From an uncultured bacterium (GTDB lineage Bacteria > Planctomycetota > UBA1135 > GCA-002686595): a DNA stretch of 64,000 nucleotides. Shown here piece after piece: positions 8,263 to 17,352 of this stretch. Under the pieces are notes generated by a model. It searched no databases. It was not told the origin of the DNA and saw only the letters and a list, made by a program, of their open reading frames with translations. Position numbers and translations under genes: made by a program. Numbering within the stretch: position 1 is the stretch's first letter; every line of letters begins with the position of its first letter. The stretch spans positions 1 through 64,000 of the forward strand of contig CALBMX010000032.1 of NCBI GenBank assembly GCA_937896235.1, written 5' to 3'.

Positions 8263-9105
8263 ATGAGCGCATGGAGACCAGAGTGGGATGAGGGAGCCAA
8301 GAAGGGCTCCTTTGGTGGAGGTGGAATGATGAGCTCCCGGTTCGGCGGAGGCGCGGTTCCGTTTTGGACGAAACGCCTGCTGATCGCCAACCTCCTCATT
8401 TTTGTCCTCGTCTACCTTTTAGAGTCATCAGGTGCCGGGAACTTTACAAGGGCACTCGCGGTGGATTCACGCTGGTGGTGGTTCCATTCGCCCTTTTTGC
8501 CTTTCTGGCAATTGGTGACCTATGGCTTCCTGCACGGGGACATCACCCACATCCTGTTCAATAGCTTGAGCCTGTTCTTTTTCGGTGGGATGCTCGAGCG
8601 CGCCATTGGTCCAAAGCGCTTCATCGTCTTCTACACGGCCGCCTTAGTTGTCGGAGGATTCGTGCACACGATTCTCGGTCAGTTTGGAGGTTTTGGCGGG
8701 AGCGTCATTGGCGCGTCGGGTGCTGTCATGGCTTGCATCGTTGCTTCCGCAGTCCTCTTTCCGAACACGCAGGTCATCTTTATCGTATTCCCCATTCCCC
8801 TATGGGTGATGGCGATGGGGCTCGTCGCGGTCGATCTACTCAGCATGACTCGGTACGGAACTGGAGTCGCCTATCACGTACACATTGCAGGAGCCCTCTT
8901 CGGATTTTTGTACATCCAAAAGGGCTGGTACCGCACGGACTTTGTCGCGGCCTTTGAGGAGCACCGAGAGGTCAAGGCGAAGCAAACCCAAGTGGATGAT
9001 GCCGCCAAACTCGACGCCCTACTCGCGCGGATTGGAAGGGACGGAATGAGCTCACTCAGCAACGCCGAGAAAGAGTTTCTAAAGCGGATGTCCAAGAGGC
9101 CGTAG
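8263..9105 (+). CDS. Rhomboid family intramembrane serine protease
   Basis: A 280-residue membrane protease that cuts other proteins' transmembrane segments. The catalytic serine is Ser152 in GASGA, and the paired histidine is His207 in HIAG. The loop FLHGDITHILFNSLSLFFFG (90-109) supplies the conserved H/N residues of the oxyanion region. About six hydrophobic helices lie between 37 and 220. The N-terminus is glycine-rich, and the C-terminal tail (about 245-276) is a charged helical segment of the kind attached to many bacterial rhomboids. It stands alone between the folD terminator and a convergent gene. Confidence 0.92.
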   Translation: MSAWRPEWDEGAKKGSFGGGGMMSSRFGGGAVPFWTKRLLIANLLIFVLVYLLESSGAGNFTRALAVDSRWWWFHSPFLPFWQLVTYGFLHGDITHILFNSLSLFFFGGMLERAIGPKRFIVFYTAALVVGGFVHTILGQFGGFGGSVIGASGAVMACIVASAVLFPNTQVIFIVFPIPLWVMAMGLVAVDLLSMTRYGTGVAYHVHIAGALFGFLYIQKGWYRTDFVAAFEEHREVKAKQTQVDDAAKLDALLARIGRDGMSSLSNAEKEFLKRMSKRP

Positions 9106-9137
9106 AAGCAACCTGGGCCCACAGCCCCCTGGGGCAG

Positions 9138-9617
9138 CTAGCAGGTTCCGCAGCCGCCGGATCCGGAGCCACTTTCCGGCTCGGACGCATCCCCAAATAA
9201 GTCTTGGAAAACCTGATCGTCCCAGGGCTTCCCCCATGGGCAGACCCGCTGAAGGAATCTCGCGTAGCCGCCTGAGGGCGTGATCAGTCCGCGCACCTCG
9301 CCATCTAGGAAAAGGCACGCAGCTTCGCCGTCTGTCGACCAGGCGAGCTCCCAGCCCCTCTCGTTAGCGTTCGTGACGTCGCCGCCGGAGTGCAGCACCT
9401 CAACCGGAGCTGGCGGGGGCAACTTTTGGCTTGTGTAGGAGGTCAGGTCGGGACACTCCGGGACTCCCGCTCCATTTGCTACCCAGCAAGCACCAACGAT
9501 GTCAGCCGAGTTCGCCTCTGTGATGTAGAGCCAAATGCTGTCCCCTTCGTCGGCGACAATTGCCGTACGGGTCGATTGGGGGTGGGGCTCAGAGATAACA
9601 AGAAGCGGTTCGGACAT
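9138..9617 (-). CDS. Hypothetical protein with C-terminal CxxC
   Basis: A 159-residue protein that I do not recognise. It has no signal peptide or membrane segment. It begins MSEPLLVISEPHP and seems to be a small mixed alpha/beta domain rich in Trp and acidic residues (GWELAWSTDGEAACLFLDGEV near 88-108). It ends in a flexible Ser/Gly tail closing with GGCGTC, a CxxC pair two residues apart at the very C-terminus that could bind metal or be redox-active. It converges on the rhomboid gene. The codon pattern looks like its neighbours, so I take it as real. Confidence 0.65.
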   Translation of the reverse strand: MSEPLLVISEPHPQSTRTAIVADEGDSIWLYITEANSADIVGACWVANGAGVPECPDLTSYTSQKLPPPAPVEVLHSGGDVTNANERGWELAWSTDGEAACLFLDGEVRGLITPSGGYARFLQRVCPWGKPWDDQVFQDLFGDASEPESGSGSGGCGTC

Positions 9618-9936
9618 GGGGCAAAGACTGGGCTGAAAGGGGGCGTGTTCTGGGTGGACACTAGGATGCAGGCCTCAAGTCTAGCAGCCCGCGGTCAAAA
9701 CGGAGATTCTCCGGTACTCCGTTTCGACATACTCCCATGGATGGGCTGGCGTGGAAAGAGGGCCCGTTACACGAGTTTTTCCGGGGGGGGGTCGGCGTGG
9801 ATTGGGTGGGTCGATTTGGGTGACCGGGTGGAATCCGCTAGATAGCGATAAGAACCCGCGGTCACTCCGTTGGAAAGCACCTCTCTTTGAGCCGAAGAAG
9901 CCTCCGCACTTCGTAGAATCAGGAGACCGTTTCTAC
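9618..9936. other. Intergenic region between divergent genes
   Basis: 319 bp separating the minus-strand CxxC protein from the following plus-strand gene. It must hold promoters for both. A TAGAAT box (9914-9919) is present without a well-spaced -35, and there is an eight-plus G run near 9783. An open frame crosses it but looks non-coding upstream of 9937. Confidence 0.5.
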
Positions 9937-12018
9937 ATGATCCTTTTGAGCACAGGTTTGAGTACTTCCATCATGATGCCAACCCGAAAATTCCTCTCTC
10001 TCGCCGCCATCACCCTAGGGACCTCTGCCATGACTTTGGCGGCACCCTTTTCACTCTCGCCAGCTCCAACAACGGTTGGGATGGTTGACGAGGCGAGCTT
10101 TCTCAAAGAGTTCCGCCAGGCAATGGAGATCGGTGCTCAGGATCAAATGCAGAAGTTGATCAAGCAGGATATGGAAGGCGCGGTCATTGCCATTATTCGG
10201 CTCTGTGAGTCCAACTCTTCCGCGCCGAATGATAAATCGGAGAGTGAGATCGACGCGCTCCGCATCGCGTGGAGCGGCGGCCAAAAGACACGCTTTGTTG
10301 AAAAGGTCTACGAGTACTACTCGTTGATGGACAATGCCACCCGGCCCGAGCGCTATAAGCTCGTTAGTCGCTACTACGCTGCCCTGAGCAACTTGCTCAA
10401 GGCAGAGAAAGACAAGGACATCACCGTCATCAAGTCCCTAGGAGCGGACTTCAAGGGGATCGCGGCGGGTCTCGTCATGGTGGGCGACCACTATTACGCA
10501 TCACAAGCTTGGCTGTCCTATGGACGGAGTCAGGATGAAGCACAGCGCGGCCCTGAAGCCAACTTGCGCGAAGCGGCGATCGGATACGAGAAGTGCCTCG
10601 AGCATCGCGAAAAAGTCGACCTGAAGGATTTGTATTACACCCAAACCAAAGAGCGCTTTGAGACCTTGGTCGCGCAAGGCTATGGCAAGGATGGAGATGT
10701 TGGAAAGCCGGGAAGCGACAAACCCGGAAAAGGCACTGGCGGGATCGGCTCCTCGTTAGGTGCTCCCCTCAGTGTGCCCATGACCTTTGTTGTCGAACCC
10801 GATTTTGTCTCTATCGAGCGACCGTTTTGGTCCAACGATGAGGTCTACAGTACATGGACTAATGTTGTCTTCAAGGGGATCGCAAGCGCGTCCCCATTTC
10901 CCATCCTCGACGAAATCAAACTGAGCCGCGATACGATCCAGAGCTTTGAAGTCGAATCTGCTGGTCAGAAAAATGCGTTCAGCATGAGTGGCAAATTCAC
11001 CCCCTGCGAGATTGTTCTTGGCGAGGCCAAGCTCCCCTGGGCTTTCGTAGCTGTGACTGGAACGCAAGAGGACATCTTCCAGGGCGTCACCACAAACATG
11101 CAGCCGTCGGATACGCAGATGACGGTTTACATCGCTCCCGCCTCGAAGATCACCGGAATCCTCGGTGACATTCCCATTGAGGTCTTCGACGATACGATGA
11201 GCGGTGCCTATGGCGATGCTCCTGTGCCGTGGGGGCACCTGGGAATGAGCCCAGGGAAGTTTATGACCGACTTCGATTCGATTCGCATCGACGGATCGAA
11301 GCACGCTTTGCCGTGGAGTCGCTACCAGAAGGTCGGTGACATCTGGTACGACATGGCGGTAGCCGGCCACACGTTGACGGCCGCACCTCTTGAGATCAAA
11401 ACGGGGAAGCTTAAGCTCAACTTCAAAGGGCCGAGTCCGAAGTACGTCATCGTCAAGGGCAAGCACAATTTAGGGGACTGCTACTTCGACCTCACCAGTG
11501 AGAAGAAAGGCCTCGAGGTGCCCATCGGTGAATACGAGCTGTTTGCCGGCTTCGTTTCGGATGGTAAGCGGACGGCGATCAAAAAAGTCGTGATCCTTCC
11601 GGGCAAGAATACCCCTTCGTGGAAAGTGGAAGAAGGAGGGACGACCGAGGTCAAACTTGGTGCTCCCTTTGGCTTCGATTTCGAGTCCGAGGATCTCGGT
11701 GACCACGTGAAGGTTCTAGGAGAGTCGGTGGTTGTTACGGGGGTGGCGGATGAGCGCTACGAGCGGCCTTGGAATAGTCGTCCTTCCCCCATGGCATCTT
11801 TGCGCAAGGCCGGATCCAAGAAAGGTAGTAAGCCCGAGAAAATGAAGTCGACCATAGACCAAGACACCCTGTACAAGAACTGGGGCCTTGGCTTCCATCC
11901 TCAGGATCTTGACTTAGTCAAGAAAAAGGATCTTGAAGACGGCTTCGAAATTCAGCTCACCGAAAAGAAGAACAAGCTATTTGGAAAAATTGAGTCGAGC
12001 TGGAAACCGGGCACATAA
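9937..12018 (+). CDS. Large secreted protein of unknown function
   Basis: A 693-residue predicted exported protein. The ATG at 9937 is chosen because AGGAG lies at 9921-9925; it gives a signal peptide with a long n-region and the hydrophobic core FLSLAAITLGTSAMTLAA. ATGs at 9973 and 9976 are alternatives. The first ~230 mature residues look helical and TPR-like (YYAALSNLLKAEKDKD, YEKCLEHREKVDL), then a Gly/Lys linker (GKPGSDKPGKGTGGIG), then a long beta-rich region. No catalytic motif was recognised. It stands alone before serS. Confidence 0.75.
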   Translation: MILLSTGLSTSIMMPTRKFLSLAAITLGTSAMTLAAPFSLSPAPTTVGMVDEASFLKEFRQAMEIGAQDQMQKLIKQDMEGAVIAIIRLCESNSSAPNDKSESEIDALRIAWSGGQKTRFVEKVYEYYSLMDNATRPERYKLVSRYYAALSNLLKAEKDKDITVIKSLGADFKGIAAGLVMVGDHYYASQAWLSYGRSQDEAQRGPEANLREAAIGYEKCLEHREKVDLKDLYYTQTKERFETLVAQGYGKDGDVGKPGSDKPGKGTGGIGSSLGAPLSVPMTFVVEPDFVSIERPFWSNDEVYSTWTNVVFKGIASASPFPILDEIKLSRDTIQSFEVESAGQKNAFSMSGKFTPCEIVLGEAKLPWAFVAVTGTQEDIFQGVTTNMQPSDTQMTVYIAPASKITGILGDIPIEVFDDTMSGAYGDAPVPWGHLGMSPGKFMTDFDSIRIDGSKHALPWSRYQKVGDIWYDMAVAGHTLTAAPLEIKTGKLKLNFKGPSPKYVIVKGKHNLGDCYFDLTSEKKGLEVPIGEYELFAGFVSDGKRTAIKKVVILPGKNTPSWKVEEGGTTEVKLGAPFGFDFESEDLGDHVKVLGESVVVTGVADERYERPWNSRPSPMASLRKAGSKKGSKPEKMKSTIDQDTLYKNWGLGFHPQDLDLVKKKDLEDGFEIQLTEKKNKLFGKIESSWKPGT

Positions 12019-12095
12019 CCTAGAGTGCGCCAAGTCTGAAGAGTAGATGGCTGCCGCCGCGCAGCTTTTTGAACAACACCCCAAGGGATACTAAA

Positions 12096-13373
12096 GTGAT
12101 CGATATCAAACGGATTCGGGCTGAGCCCGACCTCGTCAAAGCAGGCTGCGCAAAGAAGCGCATCGAGTGCGACATAGATCGCATCTTAGAATTGGATGCG
12201 ACCTTCTTGGGACTCTCTCCCAAGATCGATGAGCTTCGCTCCCAGCAGAAGCTGGGGAGCAAGGAGATGTCGAAGGCCACCCCGGAGCGTCGCGTTGAAA
12301 TCCTAGAGGAGCAGCGAGGTCTTAAGGAGCAACTGCGTGCATTGGAAGCTGAGATGACGGCCTGTCAAGAGCAGCTACAGCCCCTCTTGCTGACTGTTCC
12401 GAACTTGCCAGCTGAGGCGGTTCCCGAAGGAGTCGATGACCAGGACAATGTCGAACTCAAGAAGTGGGGGACTCCCCGATCGTTTGACTTTGCACCTCGT
12501 GATCACGTTGAAATTGGTGAGGCGCAAGGTTGGCTCGATGCAGAAACGGCAGGGCGTATCGCCGGAAGCCGCAACTACATCTCGATGGGTGAGCTCGCCC
12601 GTCTCGAACACGCCGTGTTGCGCTTCGCACTCGACATGATGATCGACCGCGGCTTTTCGCCTGCTATCGTTCCTGTCTTAGTCCGCGCCGAACCACTTTG
12701 GGGTACGGGCTATTTCCCGGGTGGTGGAGACCAGATCTATCACACTGACGATCGCGATGACCTGTACCTAGTAGGAACTGCCGAGGTTCCATTGACGTCG
12801 ATTCACGCCGAGAAAATCCACGACATCAAAAATCTCCCGATCAAGTTGGTGGCGCACTCTACGTGCTATCGCCGCGAGGCCGGAACCTATGGCAAGGATA
12901 CCCGGGGACTCTACCGGGTTCACCAGTTTCAAAAGGTTGAGCAGGTTGTGATCGATATTTCCGACGAGAAGCGGTCTCTCGAACACCACCATATGATCTT
13001 GCAGAACGCCGAGGACTTACTACAAGCCTTCGATCTTCCGTATCGAGTGGTCAATGTTTGTGGAGGCGATCTCGGTGCACCGCAAGTCCAAAAATTCGAC
13101 GTGGAGACCTGGATGCCATCTCGCGACGGGTACGGAGAAACCCACAGCGCATCTCGTTTTCACGAGTACCAGGCGCGCCGACTTAAGATGCGCTACCGCG
13201 ACAAAGAGGGCAAAGTACATTTCTGCCACACCCTTAACAACACCGTCGCGGCGTCCTCCCGCATCTTGATCGCGCTCCTCGAAAATCACCAGCTTGAGGA
13301 TGGCCGAGTTGCTATTCCCGAGCCCTTGCGCAAGCATATGGGCGGATTAGAAGTGATTGGCAAGAGCCTTTAG
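12096..13373 (+). CDS. serS: Seryl-tRNA synthetase
   Basis: A 425-residue class II aminoacyl-tRNA synthetase that charges tRNA-Ser. The N-terminal ~110 residues are the long coiled-coil arm that grips the tRNA. The catalytic core shows GTAEVPLTSIH, motif 2 CYRREAGTYGKDTRGLYRVHQF and motif 3 NTVAASSRILIALLENHQ. The start is taken as GTG 12096: AAGGGA (12083-12088) is 7 bp upstream and MIDIKRIRAEP matches the usual SerS opening; a TTG at 12069 would add nine residues. It ends at a strong bidirectional terminator. Confidence 0.96.
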   Translation: MIDIKRIRAEPDLVKAGCAKKRIECDIDRILELDATFLGLSPKIDELRSQQKLGSKEMSKATPERRVEILEEQRGLKEQLRALEAEMTACQEQLQPLLLTVPNLPAEAVPEGVDDQDNVELKKWGTPRSFDFAPRDHVEIGEAQGWLDAETAGRIAGSRNYISMGELARLEHAVLRFALDMMIDRGFSPAIVPVLVRAEPLWGTGYFPGGGDQIYHTDDRDDLYLVGTAEVPLTSIHAEKIHDIKNLPIKLVAHSTCYRREAGTYGKDTRGLYRVHQFQKVEQVVIDISDEKRSLEHHHMILQNAEDLLQAFDLPYRVVNVCGGDLGAPQVQKFDVETWMPSRDGYGETHSASRFHEYQARRLKMRYRDKEGKVHFCHTLNNTVAASSRILIALLENHQLEDGRVAIPEPLRKHMGGLEVIGKSL

Positions 13374-13395
13374 ACTCAAGGCGTAAAGCGGACGG

Positions 13396-13444
13396 AAAGC
13401 GCGCGAGGGTCAACGAATTTCTCCGGCGACCCTCGCGCGCTTTT
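13396..13444. terminator. Bidirectional terminator between serS and gspJ
   Basis: A perfect 16-bp stem (13396-13411 with 13428-13443) around a 16-base loop. On the plus strand it ends in TTTT after serS; read from the other strand it lies just past the end of the secretion operon, so it can serve both. Confidence 0.88.
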
Positions 13445-13470
13445 CTGCTCAGCAAGTTGGTCGGGTGCTC

Positions 13471-14463
13471 TTAGCCGCCACCAAATATGGGGGGATTGCC
13501 ACCGCCACCGCCACCGCCGCCACCGCCACCAAATGGAGAGGGTGTGCCGCCGCTGCCGCCAAGGCCTCCACCAAAGCCACCACCACCAGCATCACCGCCA
13601 GCACCGCCGCCAGCACCTGCACCTCCTGCAGCACCACCCGGGTCACGGGGACCACCGGCACCGCCCGTACCCGAAGCATTCTCTGGAGGTGTGATCACCG
13701 GGATCCGCATAACGGGCCGTATGCCCATAGCCAAGTGCTGGCTGGCGGGAAAGTGAATGATGCGCCGATAGAGAACACGTCGCTTCATCGCGGCGGATTT
13801 CGTAGTGCTGTATTCGTTGATAAGGCGTGGAGAGAGCTCGATTTCAAGCTCGATTTCAAGACGTGTGGGCAAGCCGCGGTGTTCCGAGTCTCCCTGCTCC
13901 ATTCCCCATGAGTCCAGGGGCTCCGCGTCAACCCCATCTTCGTTAAAGACTTGAATGTCAAAACGAAGGATCCGATCGTGCAGGAATGTATAGGTCCCCG
14001 AAGTGAATGGCTCGGTGTCAACGCCAAAGCCTTCCCGCCGATAGATCTCCATGAACTCACCGGGGAAGTCTGGATTGGGCCGCAGGCAGTAGCCGACTTC
14101 GGTGATGTCGGCGCGGAGGAACTTGGTACGCTGATCGTTGGGAGTCAGTGTCCGACTGTTGCTACTTGTGACAAAGTCCAACCGATCGGAGTCCATGCCA
14201 CTGTTCGCGCGATCTTCCACCCGAAGGATGTCGAGGACCTTGCGGTTCATGACGAAAATACCGCGCAAGTCCGACTCGACCATATCGAGGATTGCGGGTC
14301 CAGCAAGCTGGGACTCTTGAACGTTAAAGATGATGTCTCGCGTTCGCCGCGCGCCGGTAAGGATCTTGGCGAGTGCGAGCAAAACCATAGACATGATCAT
14401 CAGAGTGATCATGACTTCGACGAGGGTGAAGCCCGCTCGCTCTGATTGTTCCCTGCGCAGCAT
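13471..14463 (-). CDS. gspJ: Type II secretion minor pseudopilin GspJ-like, Gly-rich tail
   Basis: A 330-residue prepilin-like protein. The type IV leader is short and basic, with the cleavage region RAGFTLVEVMITLMIMSMVLLAL; Glu5 of the mature form is present. The following domain has the size and position of GspJ, a tip pseudopilin. Unusually, the last ~70 residues are almost pure Gly with Ala, Pro and Asn (13471-13690). ATG at 14463 follows GGAGGA at the end of gspI; a longer open frame upstream overlaps gspI and is rejected. Last gene of the operon. Confidence 0.8.
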   Translation of the reverse strand: MLRREQSERAGFTLVEVMITLMIMSMVLLALAKILTGARRTRDIIFNVQESQLAGPAILDMVESDLRGIFVMNRKVLDILRVEDRANSGMDSDRLDFVTSSNSRTLTPNDQRTKFLRADITEVGYCLRPNPDFPGEFMEIYRREGFGVDTEPFTSGTYTFLHDRILRFDIQVFNEDGVDAEPLDSWGMEQGDSEHRGLPTRLEIELEIELSPRLINEYSTTKSAAMKRRVLYRRIIHFPASQHLAMGIRPVMRIPVITPPENASGTGGAGGPRDPGGAAGGAGAGGGAGGDAGGGGFGGGLGGSGGTPSPFGGGGGGGGGGGNPPIFGGG

Positions 14464-14468
14464 AGCTA

Positions 14469-14987
14469 TTAGATTCCTCCGTCGGTTTCTTCGTCTTCGC
14501 CGTAGAGGAAGGACCAGGTCACCCACTGCTCCAAAATTATCTCATTGTGAGATTCCTTCGGACCGGGGAAGGTGACCTTGACTCGAACCTCTTGGTAGGG
14601 CTTCTCCGTGGGTTCGTCTTCGTCATCTTGATCACTCGTATCCCAGTTGTTGAAGTTGCCTTTGCCGTCCTCTTCAGCCTCGTCGAATGCTTCGTCGCCT
14701 AAAACGACTTCCCACTGAAACTGCTCGTAATCCTGCTCGGAAAAGTCGCCGGCCATGTGATCTTCTATGTCCTCAGAATAGAGAGCCGAGGAGAATTGGC
14801 CCAACTTGAGAAGACCCAGCTCGCGTGCGATTTTGATGTCGCGCGTATGAGCTGCCTGGCCCATCGAGTTTGTCAGGCTGAGTACCGAGGTGACTAGAGT
14901 GGCACCTACGATCAGGACCACGACCATAATCTCTGCGAGGGTGAAACCCTGATTGCGAGTGAAAGGTGGGGGAGAAAGTGTTTTCAT
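14469..14987 (-). CDS. gspI: Type II secretion minor pseudopilin GspI-like
   Basis: A 172-residue prepilin-like protein with the leader region NQGFTLAEIMVVVLIVGATL and the conserved Glu at +5. The C-terminal half is very acidic (FNNWDTSDQDDEDEPTEKPY near 115-134) and ends in a beta-rich stretch. Position between GspH and GspJ supports the assignment more than sequence does. The start overlaps the gspH stop (ATGA). Confidence 0.75.
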   Translation of the reverse strand: MKTLSPPPFTRNQGFTLAEIMVVVLIVGATLVTSVLSLTNSMGQAAHTRDIKIARELGLLKLGQFSSALYSEDIEDHMAGDFSEQDYEQFQWEVVLGDEAFDEAEEDGKGNFNNWDTSDQDDEDEPTEKPYQEVRVKVTFPGPKESHNEIILEQWVTWSFLYGEDEETDGGI

Positions 14988-15589
14988 TCGAATTCTCCGT
15001 CGTCTACTTCAGCGCGTTTGAAGTACCCCTCGTGAAAGCGAATCTGACCGGATAGCGCCAACACCTCGATGGTGTAGTCAGAGTTTGTGGGCGCGTGGTG
15101 TAGATAGATGGTATGCGCACTGGAGCTGCCTAACGGGCTAAAGCGAACATAGCACTGTCCGTCCGTGTATTCCTCTTCGTCGATAAGGACGCTTGTCATC
15201 GTGACACCATCCTTTAAGAAGGTCAGTGAGGAGAGAAGGCGTGCATTCTCCTCTTCGGGGTCTTCCTCTCCAGGGATTCGCTCAATAGCGAGTCCGCCAG
15301 CCTTCAAGAAGGGGGTCTCCACCCAATAGCGTTGGTTTTCGAGATCGTAGATCACCCGGTATTCATTGTTGCGAGTAATCGCTTCGGAGCGGGTGCTCGC
15401 TAAGACGTTGGAGATCGTGCGAACGGATGTGCCCAGCTGAGTACTGGGCATCACCTTGCGCCAGTTCATGGCGGTGACCGATACCATCGATCCGATAATT
15501 ATGATGACTACCATCATCTCTACGAGCGTGAAACCTCGCCGCTGTACGGCAGAGGGTTCACGGAAACTTGATAGAGAGACGGTAGCCAT
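14984..15589 (-). CDS. gspH: Type II secretion pseudopilin GspH-like
   Basis: A 201-residue prepilin-like protein. The leader QRRGFTLVEMMVVIIIIGSMVSV carries Gly at -1 and Glu at +5. The segment SVRTISNVLASTRSEAITRNNEYRVIYD matches the GspH/FimT pattern of a helix followed by beta strands. It is predicted to be cleaved by a prepilin peptidase that is not encoded in this window. Within the gsp operon, 30 bp after gspG. Confidence 0.82.
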   Translation of the reverse strand: MATVSLSSFREPSAVQRRGFTLVEMMVVIIIIGSMVSVTAMNWRKVMPSTQLGTSVRTISNVLASTRSEAITRNNEYRVIYDLENQRYWVETPFLKAGGLAIERIPGEEDPEEENARLLSSLTFLKDGVTMTSVLIDEEEYTDGQCYVRFSPLGSSSAHTIYLHHAPTNSDYTIEVLALSGQIRFHEGYFKRAEVDDGEFE

Positions 15590-15619
15590 TTTATGAGTGG
15601 GAAAGAGCGGTTGAAGTTC

Positions 15620-16051
15620 TTACTTCTCTTCCAGGTAGTGGTTGTCGATGTCCGCGTTCTTTCCCTCGCCACCTGGCATCTTGTCGTTGCTGTAGGTGTA
15701 GACTCGGAAATCCGCTTCGCCCGGATTCGAGGGTGGGTCGTACATGTACTCGATTCCCCAAGGATCCTTGGGGATGACGGGTGGGTTGAAGTAGGACTCG
15801 CCACGGCCGTCATCGAGCAGCTGGTCAAGCGAGTCGGGGTAACTGCCGTTTGCCATCATGTATTCAGTGATCGAATTCACGATAGTTGAGATCTCGGACT
15901 TGGCGATCGTGTCTTTTGCAGTGAACAGCTTCTGGATCACGTTGGGGACGACGACGCCGGCCAATAGGCCAATAATGACGATGACGACCATCATCTCCGC
16001 TAGGGAGAAACCGGCTTGTGCGCGGCGGCCGTTCTTATGGAAAGTTTTCAT
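15620..16051 (-). CDS. gspG: Type II secretion major pseudopilin GspG
   Basis: A 143-residue major pseudopilin, the subunit that stacks into the secretion piston. The leader QAGFSLAEMMVVIVIIGLLAGVVVPNV has the conserved cleavage Gly and Glu+5. The calcium-site and C-terminal pattern is clear: PPVIPKDPWGIEYMYDPP, then YSNDKMPGGEGKNADIDNHY, close to the GspG consensus DPWGxPYxY ... GGxGxxADI. AGGAG precedes the start. Strongest family match among the four pseudopilins here. Confidence 0.92.
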   Translation of the reverse strand: MKTFHKNGRRAQAGFSLAEMMVVIVIIGLLAGVVVPNVIQKLFTAKDTIAKSEISTIVNSITEYMMANGSYPDSLDQLLDDGRGESYFNPPVIPKDPWGIEYMYDPPSNPGEADFRVYTYSNDKMPGGEGKNADIDNHYLEEK

Positions 16052-16084
16052 AATGAGTCTCCTGATGGAAACGGAAGAAGGGAG

Positions 16085-17350
16085 TTAGATCGAGCTGACC
16101 TGCAGGATGGGCAGGACAATGGCGTAAACGATGAAGCCCACCGCTACCGAGAGTGAGATGATCATAATGGGTTCGAGGAGAGCGGTGACCCTTTCAGTCA
16201 CGACCTCGAGCTCTTCATCGTAGGCGTCTGCAATCCTGTCGAGCATGTTTTCCAGCTCTCCGGACTGTTCGCCAACGGCAACCATGTATCCAACAACGGA
16301 CGGGAATACCCCCGTCTGTCTCAGAGGGGAGGCGATATCGGTTCCTTCAAGGATGCGCTTGCGGACGTGCTTGGTAGCGTTAGCGATGACTTGGTTTCCG
16401 ACAACACTCTCGGTGATCTCAAGTGATTGAACGGCGGCGACACCGCTTGTTAGAAGGGTGGCAAGCGTTCGCGTGAAACGGGAGACGGCACTTTTCAGCA
16501 ACATGTCGCCCAAGATCGGTACGCGCAATAGCAGGCGATCGATACCGAGTCTTCCGTTTTCGGTTTTGTAGTACCGCTCGGTCAACCAGGAGACCAGGCC
16601 GATGATCAAACAGCCAGCCCACCACCAATTTTGGAAGAGGTCGGAGATACCCACAAGGATCTTCGTGGGAAGGGGCAGCTCCTGCCCTGTGTCCTCGAGC
16701 ATCCCGGTAATTTTGGGGACCACAACGGTCATCAAGATACCGACGACAACGACACCCAAGCACACCATAAGAAGCGGGTACATCATCGCCGAGCTAACTT
16801 TCCGCGCTAGGGCGCGTTGACTGCTCAGGAAGTCAGCAAGCCTAGATAGGACTTGGTCGATGTTACCCGTGGCTTCGCCCGCTCGCACCATGTTCACGTA
16901 GAGGTCGGTGAACATATAGGGGTGTTTGGCGAATGAATCCCCCAAAGAAGTTCCGGTGGTGATGTCTTCGCGGATCTCGCGAAACATCGTTTCGAGTTTC
17001 CGCGAATCCGCCTGGTCGATGAGGGCCTTGAGAGCTTCCGCAAGTGGGATTCCCGCGGCGATCAAGGTGGCGAGTTGTCGCGTGAATGCGCCAAGGATCT
17101 CCACATCGCGACCCTTCGGTCCGCTGGGGGCAGTGCGCATACTGTTGAGCTTGTCCCGAAGCTCCCTCAGACCGCCCTTTTTGATCTCGATGTCGCCTTT
17201 GCGTTTGCGTCCGCGAATCTGCTTGAGGTCGGTGACAAGGATCTTGTCCTTGCGCAGCTTGTCGCGGGCAGCGCGAGGCGTGTCCGCGTCAATGACGCCA
17301 GATGTCGTTGAGCCTCCTGCAGCGAAAGCTTTGTACTCGTAAATCGGCAT
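16085..17350 (-). CDS. gspF: Type II secretion inner-membrane platform protein GspF
   Basis: A 421-residue polytopic protein with two tandem GspF domains (about 85-210 and 285-410) and three main hydrophobic segments (near 185-210, 235-255, 385-415). The opening MPIYEYKAFAAGG and motifs such as LATLIAAGIPLAEAL and VGEQSGELENMLDRIA are typical. It links the GspE motor to the pseudopilus. Start is 2 bp after the gspE stop. Confidence 0.93.
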   Translation of the reverse strand: MPIYEYKAFAAGGSTTSGVIDADTPRAARDKLRKDKILVTDLKQIRGRKRKGDIEIKKGGLRELRDKLNSMRTAPSGPKGRDVEILGAFTRQLATLIAAGIPLAEALKALIDQADSRKLETMFREIREDITTGTSLGDSFAKHPYMFTDLYVNMVRAGEATGNIDQVLSRLADFLSSQRALARKVSSAMMYPLLMVCLGVVVVGILMTVVVPKITGMLEDTGQELPLPTKILVGISDLFQNWWWAGCLIIGLVSWLTERYYKTENGRLGIDRLLLRVPILGDMLLKSAVSRFTRTLATLLTSGVAAVQSLEITESVVGNQVIANATKHVRKRILEGTDIASPLRQTGVFPSVVGYMVAVGEQSGELENMLDRIADAYDEELEVVTERVTALLEPIMIISLSVAVGFIVYAIVLPILQVSSI

Positions 17351-17352
17351 GA

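Noticed and set aside
10756..11466. 236-codon minus-strand frame opposite the secreted 693-residue protein
   Set aside because: No ribosome site or motif, and its opposite strand has the better signal peptide and codon pattern.
13465..13911. Plus-strand frame rich in Thr, Ala and Pro opposite gspJ
   Set aside because: It is the antisense of the Gly-rich gspJ tail; low complexity explains the open frame.
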